The notes under the pieces are model-generated. The model made no database searches, was not told where the DNA came from, and saw only the letters and a list, made by a program, of their open reading frames with translations. Both the position numbers and the translations under genes were made by a program. A stretch of 64,000 nucleotides of DNA from contig WBUF01000007.1 of NCBI GenBank assembly GCA_008933825.1, positions 1-64,000 of the forward strand, written 5' to 3'. The first letter of the stretch is position 1; each line of letters starts with the position of its first letter. Below are positions 1 to 8,760 of the stretch, one piece after another. This DNA is from Rhodocyclaceae bacterium. GTDB taxonomy: Bacteria; Pseudomonadota; Gammaproteobacteria; Burkholderiales; Rhodocyclaceae.

Positions 1-1
1 C

Positions 2-1678
2 GGGCACGCCGCCGAGCCGGCGCCGGCCGCCGCCGGCGACGCATCCGAGTGGGCCGCGCATCGCCAGGCCGCCGATTTGCCCAGACGCCTCCTCCTGCTG
101 ATCGCGGCAGGCCTGATGGCGGCCGTTGCCTATTCGATTCTGCGCCAGCCGCTGATGCTCCGGCGCGAGGTCGAGGCGCGAACGGCGGAACTGCGCGCCT
201 CGAACGAGGCGCTCGCGCGCAGCACGAGCCTGCTTCGTTCCGCCTCCATCAATGGCAGGGTTTTCCCCTGGGAATGGGACATTCGGAGCGACACCCTGCA
301 CTGGGGCGTCTCTCCCGAAGACATCCTCGGGCCGCATACCGCCACCCGCCCCCGGCAGCCCGACTTCCGCGACATGGTGCACCCCGACGACCTGCACGCC
401 TATCTCGATACGGGGCGCCGCTCCTTGAAGGAGGGGCTTCCCTATTACTGCGAATTCAGGCTGGTCGCCGCGGACAATGTCGTCCGCTGGATCGCCGCGC
501 GCGGCGAGCCGGTATTCGACGAGTCGAACGGTGTCGTGCGCCTGGTCGGCGCTTCGCTCGACATCACGGAGCGCAAGAGGGCCGAGGAAAACCTGCGCCA
601 GTTCTCCCGCGCCGCCGAGCAAATCAACCAGGGCATCATGATCACCGATGCCGGCGGCCGGATCGAATACGTCAACCCGCATTTCTGCCAGAGCACCGGC
701 TACGGCCAAAGCGAGGCAATCGGGCGCACCCCGCGCCTGCTCGCCTCCGGGCAAACGCCCCCCGAGGTTTACCGGCATCTGTGGGACACCGTGCAGGGCG
801 GGGATACCTGGCGCGGCGAACTGCTCAATCGGCGCAAGGACGGGTCGCTGTACTGGGAATCCCAGGTCATTTCACCGGTCCGTAACGACGCAGGGGAAAT
901 CACCCACTTCGTCGCGGTCAAGGAGGACATCTCGGCACGCAAGGAGGCGGAAGACGAGATTCAGCAACTGGCGGCGGAGCTGGCCGAAAAGAACCGGGAA
1001 CTGGAATCCTTCAGCTATACCGTGTCCCACGACCTGCGCGCGCCGCTGCGCGCGATCGACGGATTCGTCAGCCTCGCCCTCGATACCGCAGGCGACCGGG
1101 CAGGACGGGAAACGCGGGAATACCTGGAACGCGCCAAGGCCGGCGCAGGGCGCATGAGCCGCCTGATCGAGGACATGCTCGATCTGGCCAGACTGGCCAG
1201 ACGCGAGATGCGGCGGGAACCGGTCAACCTGAGCCGCATGGCAGCCGACATAGCGGCCGAACTGCGGCAGGTCGAACCGCATCGCGATGTCGACTTCGCC
1301 ATCGAAGACGGCCTCCTGGATACGGCGGACCCGGTGCTGATGCGCAATGTCCTGCAGAACCTGCTGGGCAATGCATGGAAGTTCACGCGAAAAACGCCCC
1401 ACGCGCGGATTGCCTTCGGCAGGATCGCCGGCGAGGGCGCGCCGCGCTACTTCGTCATGGACAACGGGGCCGGGTTCGACATGAAGTTCGCCGGCAAGCT
1501 GTTCGTCCCCTTCCAGCGCCTGCACAGCCAGGCCGAGTACGACGGCACCGGAGTCGGCCTGGCCTCGGTGGCCCGAATCCTCCAGCGGCATGGCGGCGGC
1601 ATCGCCGCCCATGCCGCGCCGGGCAGTGGCGCCACCTTCGAATTCTCCCTGAGCGCGCGGCCGCCGGCCTTCACCTGA
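2..1678 (+). CDS. PAS-domain sensor histidine kinase, 5' end outside window
   Basis: The frame is open to the left edge, so the true start lies outside the window. A TTG at 77 could serve as a start, but a protein opening directly on a transmembrane helix (LLLLIAAGLMAAVAY) followed by a coiled linker (VEARTAELRASNEAL) looks like the tail of a CHASE- or periplasmic-sensor kinase. Two PAS/PAC modules follow, each ending in a DIT/DIS-x-RK linker. Then come a HisKA box (SYTVSHDLRAPLRA) and an ATPase domain with the N box (NLLGNAWKF), G1 (DNGAGFD) and G2 (GTGVGLAS). It should autophosphorylate on the H-box histidine in response to a periplasmic or cytoplasmic cue. No partner regulator is visible inside the window. 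It converges on slyD. Confidence 0.9.
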   Translation, partial: GHAAEPAPAAAGDASEWAAHRQAADLPRRLLLLIAAGLMAAVAYSILRQPLMLRREVEARTAELRASNEALARSTSLLRSASINGRVFPWEWDIRSDTLHWGVSPEDILGPHTATRPRQPDFRDMVHPDDLHAYLDTGRRSLKEGLPYYCEFRLVAADNVVRWIAARGEPVFDESNGVVRLVGASLDITERKRAEENLRQFSRAAEQINQGIMITDAGGRIEYVNPHFCQSTGYGQSEAIGRTPRLLASGQTPPEVYRHLWDTVQGGDTWRGELLNRRKDGSLYWESQVISPVRNDAGEITHFVAVKEDISARKEAEDEIQQLAAELAEKNRELESFSYTVSHDLRAPLRAIDGFVSLALDTAGDRAGRETREYLERAKAGAGRMSRLIEDMLDLARLARREMRREPVNLSRMAADIAAELRQVEPHRDVDFAIEDGLLDTADPVLMRNVLQNLLGNAWKFTRKTPHARIAFGRIAGEGAPRYFVMDNGAGFDMKFAGKLFVPFQRLHSQAEYDGTGVGLASVARILQRHGGGIAAHAAPGSGATFEFSLSARPPAFT

Positions 1679-1689
1679 CCAGCCATCGC

Positions 1690-2172
1690 TTAGTGATGGC
1701 GATGCCCCTCGGGGCCGTGCACATGGCCGTGCCCCAGTTCTTCCGCCGTCGCCGCGCGGACATCGGCGACGGTGCAGCTGAAGACCAGCGCGGTGCCGGC
1801 CAGGGGATGGTTGCCGTCAACCACCACCTTGTCGCCCTCGATGTCGGTGATGGTATAGACCATCTCGTCGTCGCCATCCTCGGTGGCACGCTCGAACTGC
1901 ATGCCGACCTGGATTCCCTCGGGAAACAGCGAGAGGTGCTCGACGCGCACCAGCTCGGCATCGTACTCGCCGAAGGCGTCCTCCGGCTGCAGCTTGACCT
2001 CGAGCTGCTCGCCTACCGACTTGCCGTGCAGCGCTTCCTCGAGGCGCGAGAAAATGCCGTCGTAGCCGCCGTGGAGATAGACCAGCGGGTGCTGGCCGTC
2101 GTCGACGAGGTTGCCGTCCGGATCGGTGACGCGATAGCTCAGCGTGACGACGGTGTCCTTGGCGATCTGCAT
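1690..2172 (-). CDS. slyD: FKBP-type peptidyl-prolyl isomerase SlyD
   Basis: 160 residues. The N-terminus (MQIAKDTVVTLSYRV) and the region SVGEQLEVKLQPEDAFGEYD are typical of SlyD: an FKBP fold with an inserted chaperone flap. The C-terminus is a short histidine-rich tail (GHGHVHGPEGHRHH) that would bind Ni or other metals. SlyD catalyses prolyl cis-trans isomerisation, acts as a cytoplasmic chaperone and supplies nickel for hydrogenase maturation in other bacteria. The ATG at 2172 is preferred because the frame upstream of it overlaps bcp and has no FKBP similarity. It lies 11 bp after bcp on the same strand, so the two are probably co-transcribed. A short inverted repeat (GCCATC...GATGGC, about 1682-1700) overlaps its end and faces the convergent kinase. 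Confidence 0.93.
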   Translation of the reverse strand: MQIAKDTVVTLSYRVTDPDGNLVDDGQHPLVYLHGGYDGIFSRLEEALHGKSVGEQLEVKLQPEDAFGEYDAELVRVEHLSLFPEGIQVGMQFERATEDGDDEMVYTITDIEGDKVVVDGNHPLAGTALVFSCTVADVRAATAEELGHGHVHGPEGHRHH

Positions 2173-2183
2173 GGCGGCCTTCC

Positions 2184-2651
2184 TCAGTCCATTTGCCTGA
2201 CCAGCGCCAGGACTTCCAGTGCGTGGCCCTTCGGGTTGACGCCATACAATGCGTGGCGCACGACGCCTTTCTTGTCGATGAGGAAGGTCGATCGCACGAT
2301 GCCCGGCTTCTTCACCCCGTCCTTCTCCTTCATCTGCCAGACGCCGTAGCGCTTGCACACATCCCCCTCGGGGTCCGCCAGCAGGCGTACGGAAAGGCCG
2401 TGTTTGTCGCGGAACTCGGCATGGCTGATGCAGTCGTCGCGCGACACGCCGATGACGACGCAGCCGTACCGCGCAAACTCATCCTCGTGGTCGGAAAAAT
2501 CAATGGCCTCCATGGTGCAGCCTGGCGTGTCGTCCTTCGGGTAAAAATAGAGAACGGCAGCTTGCTTGCCCCGCAACTCGGTCAGATCGAAGGATTCCAT
2601 GTCCGCGTCGGGCAGGGAAAATTCGGGGGCGGCTTGTCCGGCTTGCAGCAT
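2184..2651 (-). CDS. bcp: Thioredoxin-dependent peroxiredoxin (BCP/PrxQ family), lacking the usual resolving Cys
   Basis: 155 residues of thioredoxin fold. The motif FYPKDDTPGCTMEA places the peroxidatic cysteine at C45. In most BCP/PrxQ enzymes a resolving cysteine sits five residues later (C50); here that position is Ile, so the enzyme is either 1-Cys or uses another cysteine (C64 or C74 region, CVVIGVSRDDC). It reduces H2O2 and organic peroxides in the cytoplasm. The start at 2651 gives the normal family N-terminus (MLQAGQAAPEFSLPDAD); the longer upstream frame has atypical residues. It is first gene of a probable bcp-slyD operon and is divergent from the caspase operon. A second family member with both cysteines lies at 15848. 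Confidence 0.92.
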   Translation of the reverse strand: MLQAGQAAPEFSLPDADMESFDLTELRGKQAAVLYFYPKDDTPGCTMEAIDFSDHEDEFARYGCVVIGVSRDDCISHAEFRDKHGLSVRLLADPEGDVCKRYGVWQMKEKDGVKKPGIVRSTFLIDKKGVVRHALYGVNPKGHALEVLALVRQMD

Positions 2652-2785
2652 GCGGTCTCCTGCGCTGGGCTTTTGTCTGTTCTGCGGCAAGTGTAACACC
2701 GGTTGCGAACGGATAAGCAAGCGTGCAAACACCAGGCAGTCGCAGGCATGACGTCGCCCGCATTTCCCGCGGCGCAGGCAACGGA

Positions 2786-2815
2786 TTGATCGGCCTGCGC
2801 AGCGGCGGATATACT
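2786..2815 (+). promoter_or_regulatory. Candidate sigma-70 promoter giving a leaderless transcript
   Basis: TTGATC (2786-2791) and TATACT (2810-2815) are separated by 18 bp. Transcription would start around 2822, which is the A of the ATG of the WD40-caspase gene. No Shine-Dalgarno sequence is visible before that ATG, which fits a leaderless message. Prediction by eye only. Confidence 0.45.
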
Positions 2816-2821
2816 TGGCGC

Positions 2822-5788
2822 ATGCCTCGTTCAGCACGCGACCGATTCGCCGTTTCCTGCGCCGTTCTCTGCGCCGGGCTGCTTGCTGCGTCGCCCGGCG
2901 CCGGTGCAGCCGAACCGGCAATCCCGCCCGAGATCGCCATCGAACTGGGCGCGCACCAGCATTCCGTCTGGCAACTGGCACTCGATCCGAAGGGCGAGTA
3001 CTTCGTCACGGCCAGCAGCGACCGCACGCTGCGCGTGTGGAGCACGGCCGGCGGCGAACTGCTGCAAACGCTGCGCCCGCCGACGCGGCCCGGCACCGAA
3101 GGCTGGTTCGGCAGCGTGGCCATTTCCCCGGATGGCGCGACGATCGCCGCCGGCGGCGGCCTGTGCCGCAGCTTCGAGACCAGCTATTGCGTCTATCTGT
3201 TCGACCGCGCCAGCGGCGCATTGAGGCAGCGCATCCTCGGCTTTCCATCTCGTGTCAGCCGCACGCTGTTCGCGCCGGACGGCCGCCACCTGCTGGCACT
3301 GACCCTCACCGACGGCGTGCGGCTGGTCCGGCTGGAAGACGGCGCTTTCGTCGGCGAGGACCGCGACTTCGGCCAGGCGCCCTCCTACACTGCCGCCATG
3401 GCGCACGACGGCACGACCCTGGTGGCAGGGCGCGACGGCTTCCTGAGGCTCTACCGGACGGAAGGAGGCCGCCTCGAGCGCATCGTCAAGCGCCAGACGC
3501 AAGCGCGCGGCTCACCGCATGCCGCCGCCTTCTCGCCAGACGGGCGCAAGCTCGCCGTCACGCACATCCTGGGCGGCAACGCCATCAACATCCTGGACGC
3601 GAAAACCCTCGATCTGCTCTACAGCGTCGACGCGAGGCTTGGCCGCTTCGGCGCCGTGTCTGCGGCATGGACGCCCGACGGGCGCACGCTCCTGGCCGGC
3701 ACTTCCGCCTTTGCTGCAGGCCAGCGCAGCGTGCGCGCTTACGACAACGAGGGCCGCGGCCCCCTTCGCAGCATCGATGTCTTCGCCCACAACGTCGAGG
3801 ATATCGGCGTCCTGCCGCAGGGCGGCTTCATCGCCGTGGCGCGCGATGCCGCCATCGCCGCCTTCGATGCCGGGTTCAGGCCGCTCTGGCGCATCGAGCC
3901 GCGCACGCCGGACTATTTCTTTCGCCCCGAGGCGCTGCGCGTGGCACGCAGCGGACTGTCGTTTGCGCTGCCCGGCGGCGAGATCGCCTTCGATCCTGCC
4001 GCACGCCGCTTCGTGCCGCTGGACAAGGGCGGCGAACCCTCCCAAGGCGGCGAACTCGCGCCGCCCGTCACGCAGACCGACACCTTGCGCGTCTCGGCCT
4101 GGCGCGACAGCCAGGACGTGAATCTCGATGGCCGGCGGCTCGCCCTGCTTCACCCGGGCAATGAAACCTCGCGCGCCCTGTCGATCGCACCGGACCGGGA
4201 TAGTTTCATCCTCGGCACCACGCACGGGATCTATCGCTTCGACAGGAACGGCAAGCGCCTCTGGAACGCCTCCTGGCCCGGCGAGGTGATCGCGGTCAAC
4301 CATGCCCTCGACGGCCGGCTGATCGTCGCCGTCCAGTTCGGCGGCACCCTGCGTTTTCTGCGCGCCAGCGATGGCAGGCTGGTCTTCTCGGCCTTCGTGT
4401 CGACCGACCGCCGCCGATGGCTGCTGTACATGCCGGGCGGCTATTACGACGCGAGCCTGGGCGGCGAAGACCTCGCCGGCTGGCTGGTCAGCCGCGGCAA
4501 GCTCGCCGCCAGCGACTTCTACCCGCTCTCGCGCTTTCGCACCAGCCACTACCGACCGGCGGTGATCAGCGCCGTCCAATCCACGCTGGACGCGAAGGAG
4601 GCCCTGCTCAAGGCTGCCGGACCCGGCCCCGAAGTGAAAGCGCGTCCCCCGTTGCCCGCCGCAGCGGCCCCCTCAGGGCAGGATGATGAGGCGGCGATCG
4701 ACGGGGCCGGCCGCATCGCCGCTCAGTTGCCGCCCGCCGTATCCATCGTCTCTCCCGGTGCGCTCGCCAGCAGCGCGCAGCGCGAATTCACCCTGCGCGT
4801 CAGCGTGCGCACGGCGGCCGACGCGCCGCTGACGCGGCTGCGCGTGCGCATCGCGGGCGCAGCCGCAGCAGCGCGCATCCGCAGCGAGCCGGCCGGCGCA
4901 GCCGCCCATGCCGAGATCACGGTCGACCTGCCGCCCGAGGACACCCAGATCGCCGTATTTGCGGAGAACCGCCACGGGATCGGTGCGCCTGCGCTCGTCA
5001 GCGTGAAATGGACCGGAGCCCGGCCGGACAGGACAGCCCAGCGCAACCTTTACGTGTTCGCCGTCGGCGTTTCCGACTACATCCGGCCCGAGTATCGACT
5101 CGGTTTTGCCGCGAAGGATGCCGCCGATCTTGCCGCCGCCCTGCTGCGCCAGAAAGGCGGCTGGTACGCTCGCGTCGAGGCGCGCCTCGTCACCGATCGC
5201 CAGGCCACGCGCCAGACAGTCGACGAGGGCTTCGCCTGGCTCAGGGAACGCGTGCGCGACAGCGACACGGCCGTGATCTTCCTCGCCGGCCACGGCCTCA
5301 ACGATGCCGAGGGCAATTATTTTTTCCTGCCCGCGGACGCCGATCTCGACCGGCTCGCCGCCACCGGCGTGCCCTTCACGGCCATGCGCAACGTGCTCGC
5401 CGACCTGCCGGGCAAGACGCTGCTGATGGCCGACACTTGTCATTCTGGCAACATCCTCGGCCGCCTGCGCCGCGGGCAAACGAACGACGCGACGGCCGCC
5501 CTGAACGATCTGGCCAGTGCGGAAAACGGCATCGTCGTCTTCGCCTCCTCCACCGGCCAGCAGGTTTCGATGGAGAGCAGCGAGTGGGGCAACGGCGCCT
5601 TCACCAAGGCCGTGCTGGAGGGCCTGCACGGCCGGGCCGATTACCGGCAGCGCGGCCACATCAGCTACAAGATGCTCGACCTGTATATCTCGGACAGGGT
5701 GAGCGAACTGACGCGGGGAGCGCAGACGCCGGTCAGTCCCGCCCCCGTCGGCGTGCCGGATTTCATTGTTGTCGAGGTGCGAAAATGA
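2822..5788 (+). CDS. Secreted WD40-repeat caspase-family (C14) protein
   Basis: 988 residues. The start at 2822 gives a clear signal peptide ([17 protein letters not shown], then A-rich cleavage region), so the protein is probably periplasmic or lipid-free exported. Residues about 35-560 form a WD40-type propeller with repeats such as [11 protein letters not shown] and [13 protein letters not shown] linker of about 150 residues has an Ig-like region. The last ~250 residues are a caspase-like domain with the catalytic dyad visible: His in FLAGHGLND (H824) and Cys in DTCHSG (C873). Caspase-like bacterial proteins (orthocaspases) cleave after basic residues or act in signalling; the substrate here is unknown. 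The stop overlaps the next ATG by four bases, implying translational coupling with a small exported protein and then a macrodomain hydrolase. Confidence 0.85.
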   Translation: MPRSARDRFAVSCAVLCAGLLAASPGAGAAEPAIPPEIAIELGAHQHSVWQLALDPKGEYFVTASSDRTLRVWSTAGGELLQTLRPPTRPGTEGWFGSVAISPDGATIAAGGGLCRSFETSYCVYLFDRASGALRQRILGFPSRVSRTLFAPDGRHLLALTLTDGVRLVRLEDGAFVGEDRDFGQAPSYTAAMAHDGTTLVAGRDGFLRLYRTEGGRLERIVKRQTQARGSPHAAAFSPDGRKLAVTHILGGNAINILDAKTLDLLYSVDARLGRFGAVSAAWTPDGRTLLAGTSAFAAGQRSVRAYDNEGRGPLRSIDVFAHNVEDIGVLPQGGFIAVARDAAIAAFDAGFRPLWRIEPRTPDYFFRPEALRVARSGLSFALPGGEIAFDPAARRFVPLDKGGEPSQGGELAPPVTQTDTLRVSAWRDSQDVNLDGRRLALLHPGNETSRALSIAPDRDSFILGTTHGIYRFDRNGKRLWNASWPGEVIAVNHALDGRLIVAVQFGGTLRFLRASDGRLVFSAFVSTDRRRWLLYMPGGYYDASLGGEDLAGWLVSRGKLAASDFYPLSRFRTSHYRPAVISAVQSTLDAKEALLKAAGPGPEVKARPPLPAAAAPSGQDDEAAIDGAGRIAAQLPPAVSIVSPGALASSAQREFTLRVSVRTAADAPLTRLRVRIAGAAAAARIRSEPAGAAAHAEITVDLPPEDTQIAVFAENRHGIGAPALVSVKWTGARPDRTAQRNLYVFAVGVSDYIRPEYRLGFAAKDAADLAAALLRQKGGWYARVEARLVTDRQATRQTVDEGFAWLRERVRDSDTAVIFLAGHGLNDAEGNYFFLPADADLDRLAATGVPFTAMRNVLADLPGKTLLMADTCHSGNILGRLRRGQTNDATAALNDLASAENGIVVFASSTGQQVSMESSEWGNGAFTKAVLEGLHGRADYRQRGHISYKMLDLYISDRVSELTRGAQTPVSPAPVGVPDFIVVEVRK

Positions 5789-6294
5789 GTGCATTCCGAT
5801 GCGCCGGCAGGGTTGTTCTGGGCGCTGCCGCCGCGCTTGCCGTGGCGGCAGCGGCCCTGGCGCAAGCGCCCGAGCGCTGGGATTTTCCCTTCGACCCGCG
5901 CGACTGGAAGCTGGTCGCCGAGAACCGCGATGGCCGCCTGACCGAGCGGGTGTACGTCGCTCCCGGCGAGAGCGAATATTTCTGGAACGAGCGGATCGTC
6001 ATCGGCCACCAGCGCCTGGCCTTCTCGCCCGAGGACTACCTGCCCGTCTTCCTGGAATTCCTCAACGAGAATTGCCGCCCGTACAGGACCAAGCCGCTGC
6101 TGCAGGAAAAGACCGAAGTCCTCCTGCAATGGGAGGGCGACTGTCGCATCACCGGCCACCAGTTCGAGTACCGCCGCGTCCTCGCCGCCAAGGACGGCGT
6201 GCACGTCCTCGCTTACGGCGCCAAGTCGCACCGGCTCTCGGAAGCCAGGCGCGAGGCCTGGCTCGCCATCCTGCGCGAGGCCAAGCTGAAGTAG
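5785..6294 (+). CDS. Small exported protein of unknown function
   Basis: 169 residues with a signal peptide ([19 protein letters not shown]). The mature part is about 143 residues with no motif I recognise; it has two cysteines (NENC, EGDC) that could pair in the periplasm and a pattern of alternating hydrophobic strands ([20 protein letters not shown]) suggestive of a beta-rich fold. The ATG overlaps the stop of the caspase gene (ATGA), and the macrodomain gene begins 3 bp after its stop, so it is the middle gene of a tight three-gene operon. I cannot assign a function; a role with the secreted caspase is inferred from coupling only. Confidence 0.7.
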   Translation: MSAFRCAGRVVLGAAAALAVAAAALAQAPERWDFPFDPRDWKLVAENRDGRLTERVYVAPGESEYFWNERIVIGHQRLAFSPEDYLPVFLEFLNENCRPYRTKPLLQEKTEVLLQWEGDCRITGHQFEYRRVLAAKDGVHVLAYGAKSHRLSEARREAWLAILREAKLK

Positions 6295-6296
6295 CC

Positions 6297-6809
6297 ATGC
6301 CCGGACGCATCGAGGTCGCCGCCGGCGACATCACCCGCCTCGCCGTCGACGCCATCGTGAACGCCGCCAACGAATCGCTGCTGGGCGGCGGCGGCGTGGA
6401 CGGCGCCATCCACCGCGCGGCGGGGCCGGAACTGCTGGCGCATTGCCGGACGCTGGGCGGCTGCCCGACCGGCGAGGCGAAGCTCACCCCCGGCTTCCGC
6501 CTGCCGGCGAAGCACGTCATCCACACCGTCGGACCGGTCTGGCACGGCGGCAACCGAGGCGAGCCGGAGCGGCTGGCTTCCTGCTACCGCAACTGCTTCC
6601 GGCTGGCGAAGGAACATGGCCTTGCCAGCCTCGCCTTGCCGGCCATCAGCTGCGGCGTGTATGGCTACCCGCGTGAGGCCGCCGCCCGCATCGCCGTTAC
6701 CGAATGCCGCAAGGCCCTGGCCGAAAACCCCGCCCTGCAACGGGTGCTGCTGGTGGCCTTCGACGAATCCATGGCGGCCGTCCTGAAGCAGACAGCCGCC
6801 GTGTCCTGA
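6297..6809 (+). CDS. Macrodomain ADP-ribose / O-acetyl-ADP-ribose hydrolase
   Basis: 170 residues, a stand-alone macro domain of the YmdB/MacroD type. The substrate loop is intact: [19 protein letters not shown] carries the Asn (N25) and Asp (D35) equivalents used by E. coli YmdB, and the second loop is ISCGVYGYP. Such enzymes remove mono-ADP-ribose from acidic residues or deacetylate O-acetyl-ADP-ribose in the cytoplasm. Start ATG at 6297, 3 bp after the exported-protein gene. Its last codons and stop lie inside a copy of the AAAGTCAGTC element. Unlike its two upstream neighbours it has no signal peptide, so any common job must cross the membrane or be regulatory. Confidence 0.92.
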   Translation: MPGRIEVAAGDITRLAVDAIVNAANESLLGGGGVDGAIHRAAGPELLAHCRTLGGCPTGEAKLTPGFRLPAKHVIHTVGPVWHGGNRGEPERLASCYRNCFRLAKEHGLASLALPAISCGVYGYPREAAARIAVTECRKALAENPALQRVLLVAFDESMAAVLKQTAAVS

Positions 6810-6820
6810 AGACTGACTTT
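6796..6820 (-). repeat. AAAGTCAGTC dispersed element, copy 1
   Basis: Reads CCGCCGTG...GACTGACTTT on the plus strand. It contains the stop codon of the macrodomain gene and continues into the spacer before metY. Exact 10-base core. Confidence 0.75.
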
Positions 6821-6836
6821 CCACGAAAGCGAAACC

Positions 6837-8108
6837 ATGAAACTCGAAACCCTCGCCGTCCATGCCGGCTACAGCCCTGAGCCGACTACCAAGGCCGTCG
6901 CCGTGCCGATCTACCAGACCACCTCCTACGCCTTCGACAACACGCAGCACGGCGCGGACCTGTTCGACCTCAAGGTGGCCGGCAACATTTACACCCGCAT
7001 CATGAACCCGACGCAGGACGTGCTGGAGAAGCGCGTCGCCGCGATGGAAGGCGGCGTGGCCGGGCTGGCGCTCGCCTCCGGCATGGCAGCGATCACCTAC
7101 GCCATCCAGACCATCGCCGAGGCCGGCGACAACATCGTCTCCGCCTCGACGCTCTACGGCGGCACCTACAACCTGTTCGCACACACCCTGCCGCAATACG
7201 GCATCGAGGTACGCTTCGCCGACTACCGCGACCCGGGCGCCTTCGAGAATCAGATCGACGGCCGTACCAAGGCGCTGTTCTGCGAATCGGTCGGCAATCC
7301 GCTCGGCAACATCACGGATTTCGACAAGCTGGCCGACATCGCGCACCGCCATGGCATCCCGCTGATCGTCGACAACACCGTGCCCTCGCCGTATCTGTGC
7401 CGGCCCTTCGAGCACGGCGCCGACATCGTCGTGCATGCGCTGACCAAGTACCTCGGCGGCCACGGCAATTCGATCGGCGGCATCATCGTCGACTCGGGCA
7501 AGTTCCCCTGGGCCGAGCACAAGGCCAAGTTCAAGCGCCTCAACGAGCCGGACGTCTCCTACCATGGCGTGGTCTACACCGAGGCGCTGGGGCCGGCCGC
7601 CTACATCGGCCGCGCCCGCGTCGTGCCGCTGCGCAACATGGGCGCGGCGATCTCGCCCTTCAACGCCTTTCTCATCCTGCAGGGCGTCGAAACCCTGGCG
7701 CTGCGCATGGAGCGCATCTGCGAGAACGCCGTGAAGATCGCCGGGTTCCTCCAGTCGCACCCGAAGGTGGGCTGGGTGAACTACGCCGGCCTGAAGGAGC
7801 ACAAGGACTACCCGCTGGTACAGAAATACATGGACGGGAAAGCCTCGGGCATCCTCAACTTCGGCGTGAAGGGCGGTCGGGCGGCGGGCGGGAAGTTCCA
7901 GGACGCGCTCCAGCTCGTCACGCGGCTGGTAAACATCGGAGACTGCAAGACCCTGGCCTGCCACCCGGCGACGACCACCCACCGCCAGTTGGCCCCCGCG
8001 GAAATGGCCAAGGCCGGCGTATCCGAGGACATGATCCGCCTGTCCATCGGCATCGAGCACATCGACGACCTGATCGCCGACCTGGACCAGGCGCTGAAGG
8101 CGGCCTGA
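6837..8108 (+). CDS. metY: O-acetylhomoserine sulfhydrylase / aminocarboxypropyltransferase
   Basis: 423 residues, the usual length for MetY and longer than cystathionine gamma-synthase. PLP-enzyme fold type I: the Schiff-base lysine is in HALTKYLGGHG (K204), with the phosphate-binding loop ASGMAAITYA and the N-terminal signature TLAVHAGYSPEPTTKAVAVP. It converts O-acetyl-L-homoserine and sulfide to homocysteine (or methanethiol to methionine) in the cytoplasm. No SAM riboswitch or obvious MetJ/MetR box is visible in the 27-bp spacer upstream, which mostly holds the repeat element. It is followed after 7 bp by a PHA-system gene, with no obvious functional link. Confidence 0.95.
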   Translation: MKLETLAVHAGYSPEPTTKAVAVPIYQTTSYAFDNTQHGADLFDLKVAGNIYTRIMNPTQDVLEKRVAAMEGGVAGLALASGMAAITYAIQTIAEAGDNIVSASTLYGGTYNLFAHTLPQYGIEVRFADYRDPGAFENQIDGRTKALFCESVGNPLGNITDFDKLADIAHRHGIPLIVDNTVPSPYLCRPFEHGADIVVHALTKYLGGHGNSIGGIIVDSGKFPWAEHKAKFKRLNEPDVSYHGVVYTEALGPAAYIGRARVVPLRNMGAAISPFNAFLILQGVETLALRMERICENAVKIAGFLQSHPKVGWVNYAGLKEHKDYPLVQKYMDGKASGILNFGVKGGRAAGGKFQDALQLVTRLVNIGDCKTLACHPATTTHRQLAPAEMAKAGVSEDMIRLSIGIEHIDDLIADLDQALKAA

Positions 8109-8115
8109 ACCCGGC

Positions 8116-8412
8116 ATGAGCGACATCCTGATCCGCCGCAGCCATACCATGACCACCAAGGCCGCCCGCCAGGCGGCCGACAGGATCGCCCGCCGGCTCG
8201 ACGAGGAATTCGATCTGGCCTACGAGTGGGACGACAACGTTCTCGTCTTCAGGCGCAGCGGCGTCAGCGGGGAACTGGTCGTGGAAAAGAAGGTGGTGCA
8301 CATCCGCGTGCGGCTGGGCTTTCTGCTCATGGCGATCCGGCCGCGCGTCGAGGCGGAGATCCACCGCTTCTTCGACGAGCACTTCGGGCCGGACTCCGGC
8401 CCGACGGTTTGA
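8116..8412 (+). CDS. Polyhydroxyalkanoic acid system family protein
   Basis: 98 residues. It matches the small PHA_gran_rgn family: N-terminal IRRSHTMTTKAARQAADRIARRL, a central GELVVEKKVVHIRVRLGFLL, and a C-terminal helix (VEAEIHRFFDEHFG). Family members are found with PHA granule genes and are thought to regulate or associate with granules; the biochemical role is not established. It lies 7 bp after metY on the same strand and ends head-to-head with the ACBP gene (8413), sharing no bases. Neighbouring wax-ester and phasin genes support a storage-lipid role. Confidence 0.8.
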   Translation: MSDILIRRSHTMTTKAARQAADRIARRLDEEFDLAYEWDDNVLVFRRSGVSGELVVEKKVVHIRVRLGFLLMAIRPRVEAEIHRFFDEHFGPDSGPTV

Positions 8413-8670
8413 TCAGCCCTTGAGGGAATTCACCAGGTCGATGTAGCGCTGCATGGCGTCTGCCACGGCGGTACCCTTGATCGCCGCCCATGCGTCGTAC
8501 TTGGCGCGGCCGACCATGTCGCCGAAGCCGGGGCGCTTGCCCTCGACGTCGCCAGAGCTGGCCTGCTTGTAAAGGGCGTACAGCTGCAGCAGGGTCTGGT
8601 TGTCCGGCCGCTCGCCGAGGGTTTTCGAGGCCGCTACCGCTGCCTCGAAGCTTGCCTGAAGGTCTGCCAT
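8413..8670 (-). CDS. Acyl-CoA-binding protein (ACBP)
   Basis: 85 residues, the size of a one-domain ACBP four-helix bundle. Diagnostic segments: LLQLYALYKQASSGD, the ligand motif KRPGFGDMVGRAKYDAWAAIKG, and a closing helix DAMQRYIDLVNSL. It binds long-chain acyl-CoA in the cytosol, buffering and delivering it to acyl-transferases and beta-oxidation. It sits between the PHA-system gene and, divergently, the WS/DGAT gene, so it may supply acyl-CoA for wax ester or triacylglycerol formation. The start at 8670 has a GAGAGG-like ribosome site upstream. Confidence 0.93.
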   Translation of the reverse strand: MADLQASFEAAVAASKTLGERPDNQTLLQLYALYKQASSGDVEGKRPGFGDMVGRAKYDAWAAIKGTAVADAMQRYIDLVNSLKG

Positions 8671-8760
8671 GTTCCTCTCCCGAATGATGGAGCGGCCGAA
8701 CCCGCCGCGCTATCCTCCGGTATTATAAGGGAACCGTCCGACACCCCGACAGACACCACG

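Noticed and set aside
5719-5752. GGTCAGTCCCGCCCCCGTCG near the caspase C-terminus as another dispersed element
   Set aside because: Only the GTCAGTC part matches; the AAA and ACGGC blocks are missing, so it is probably chance.
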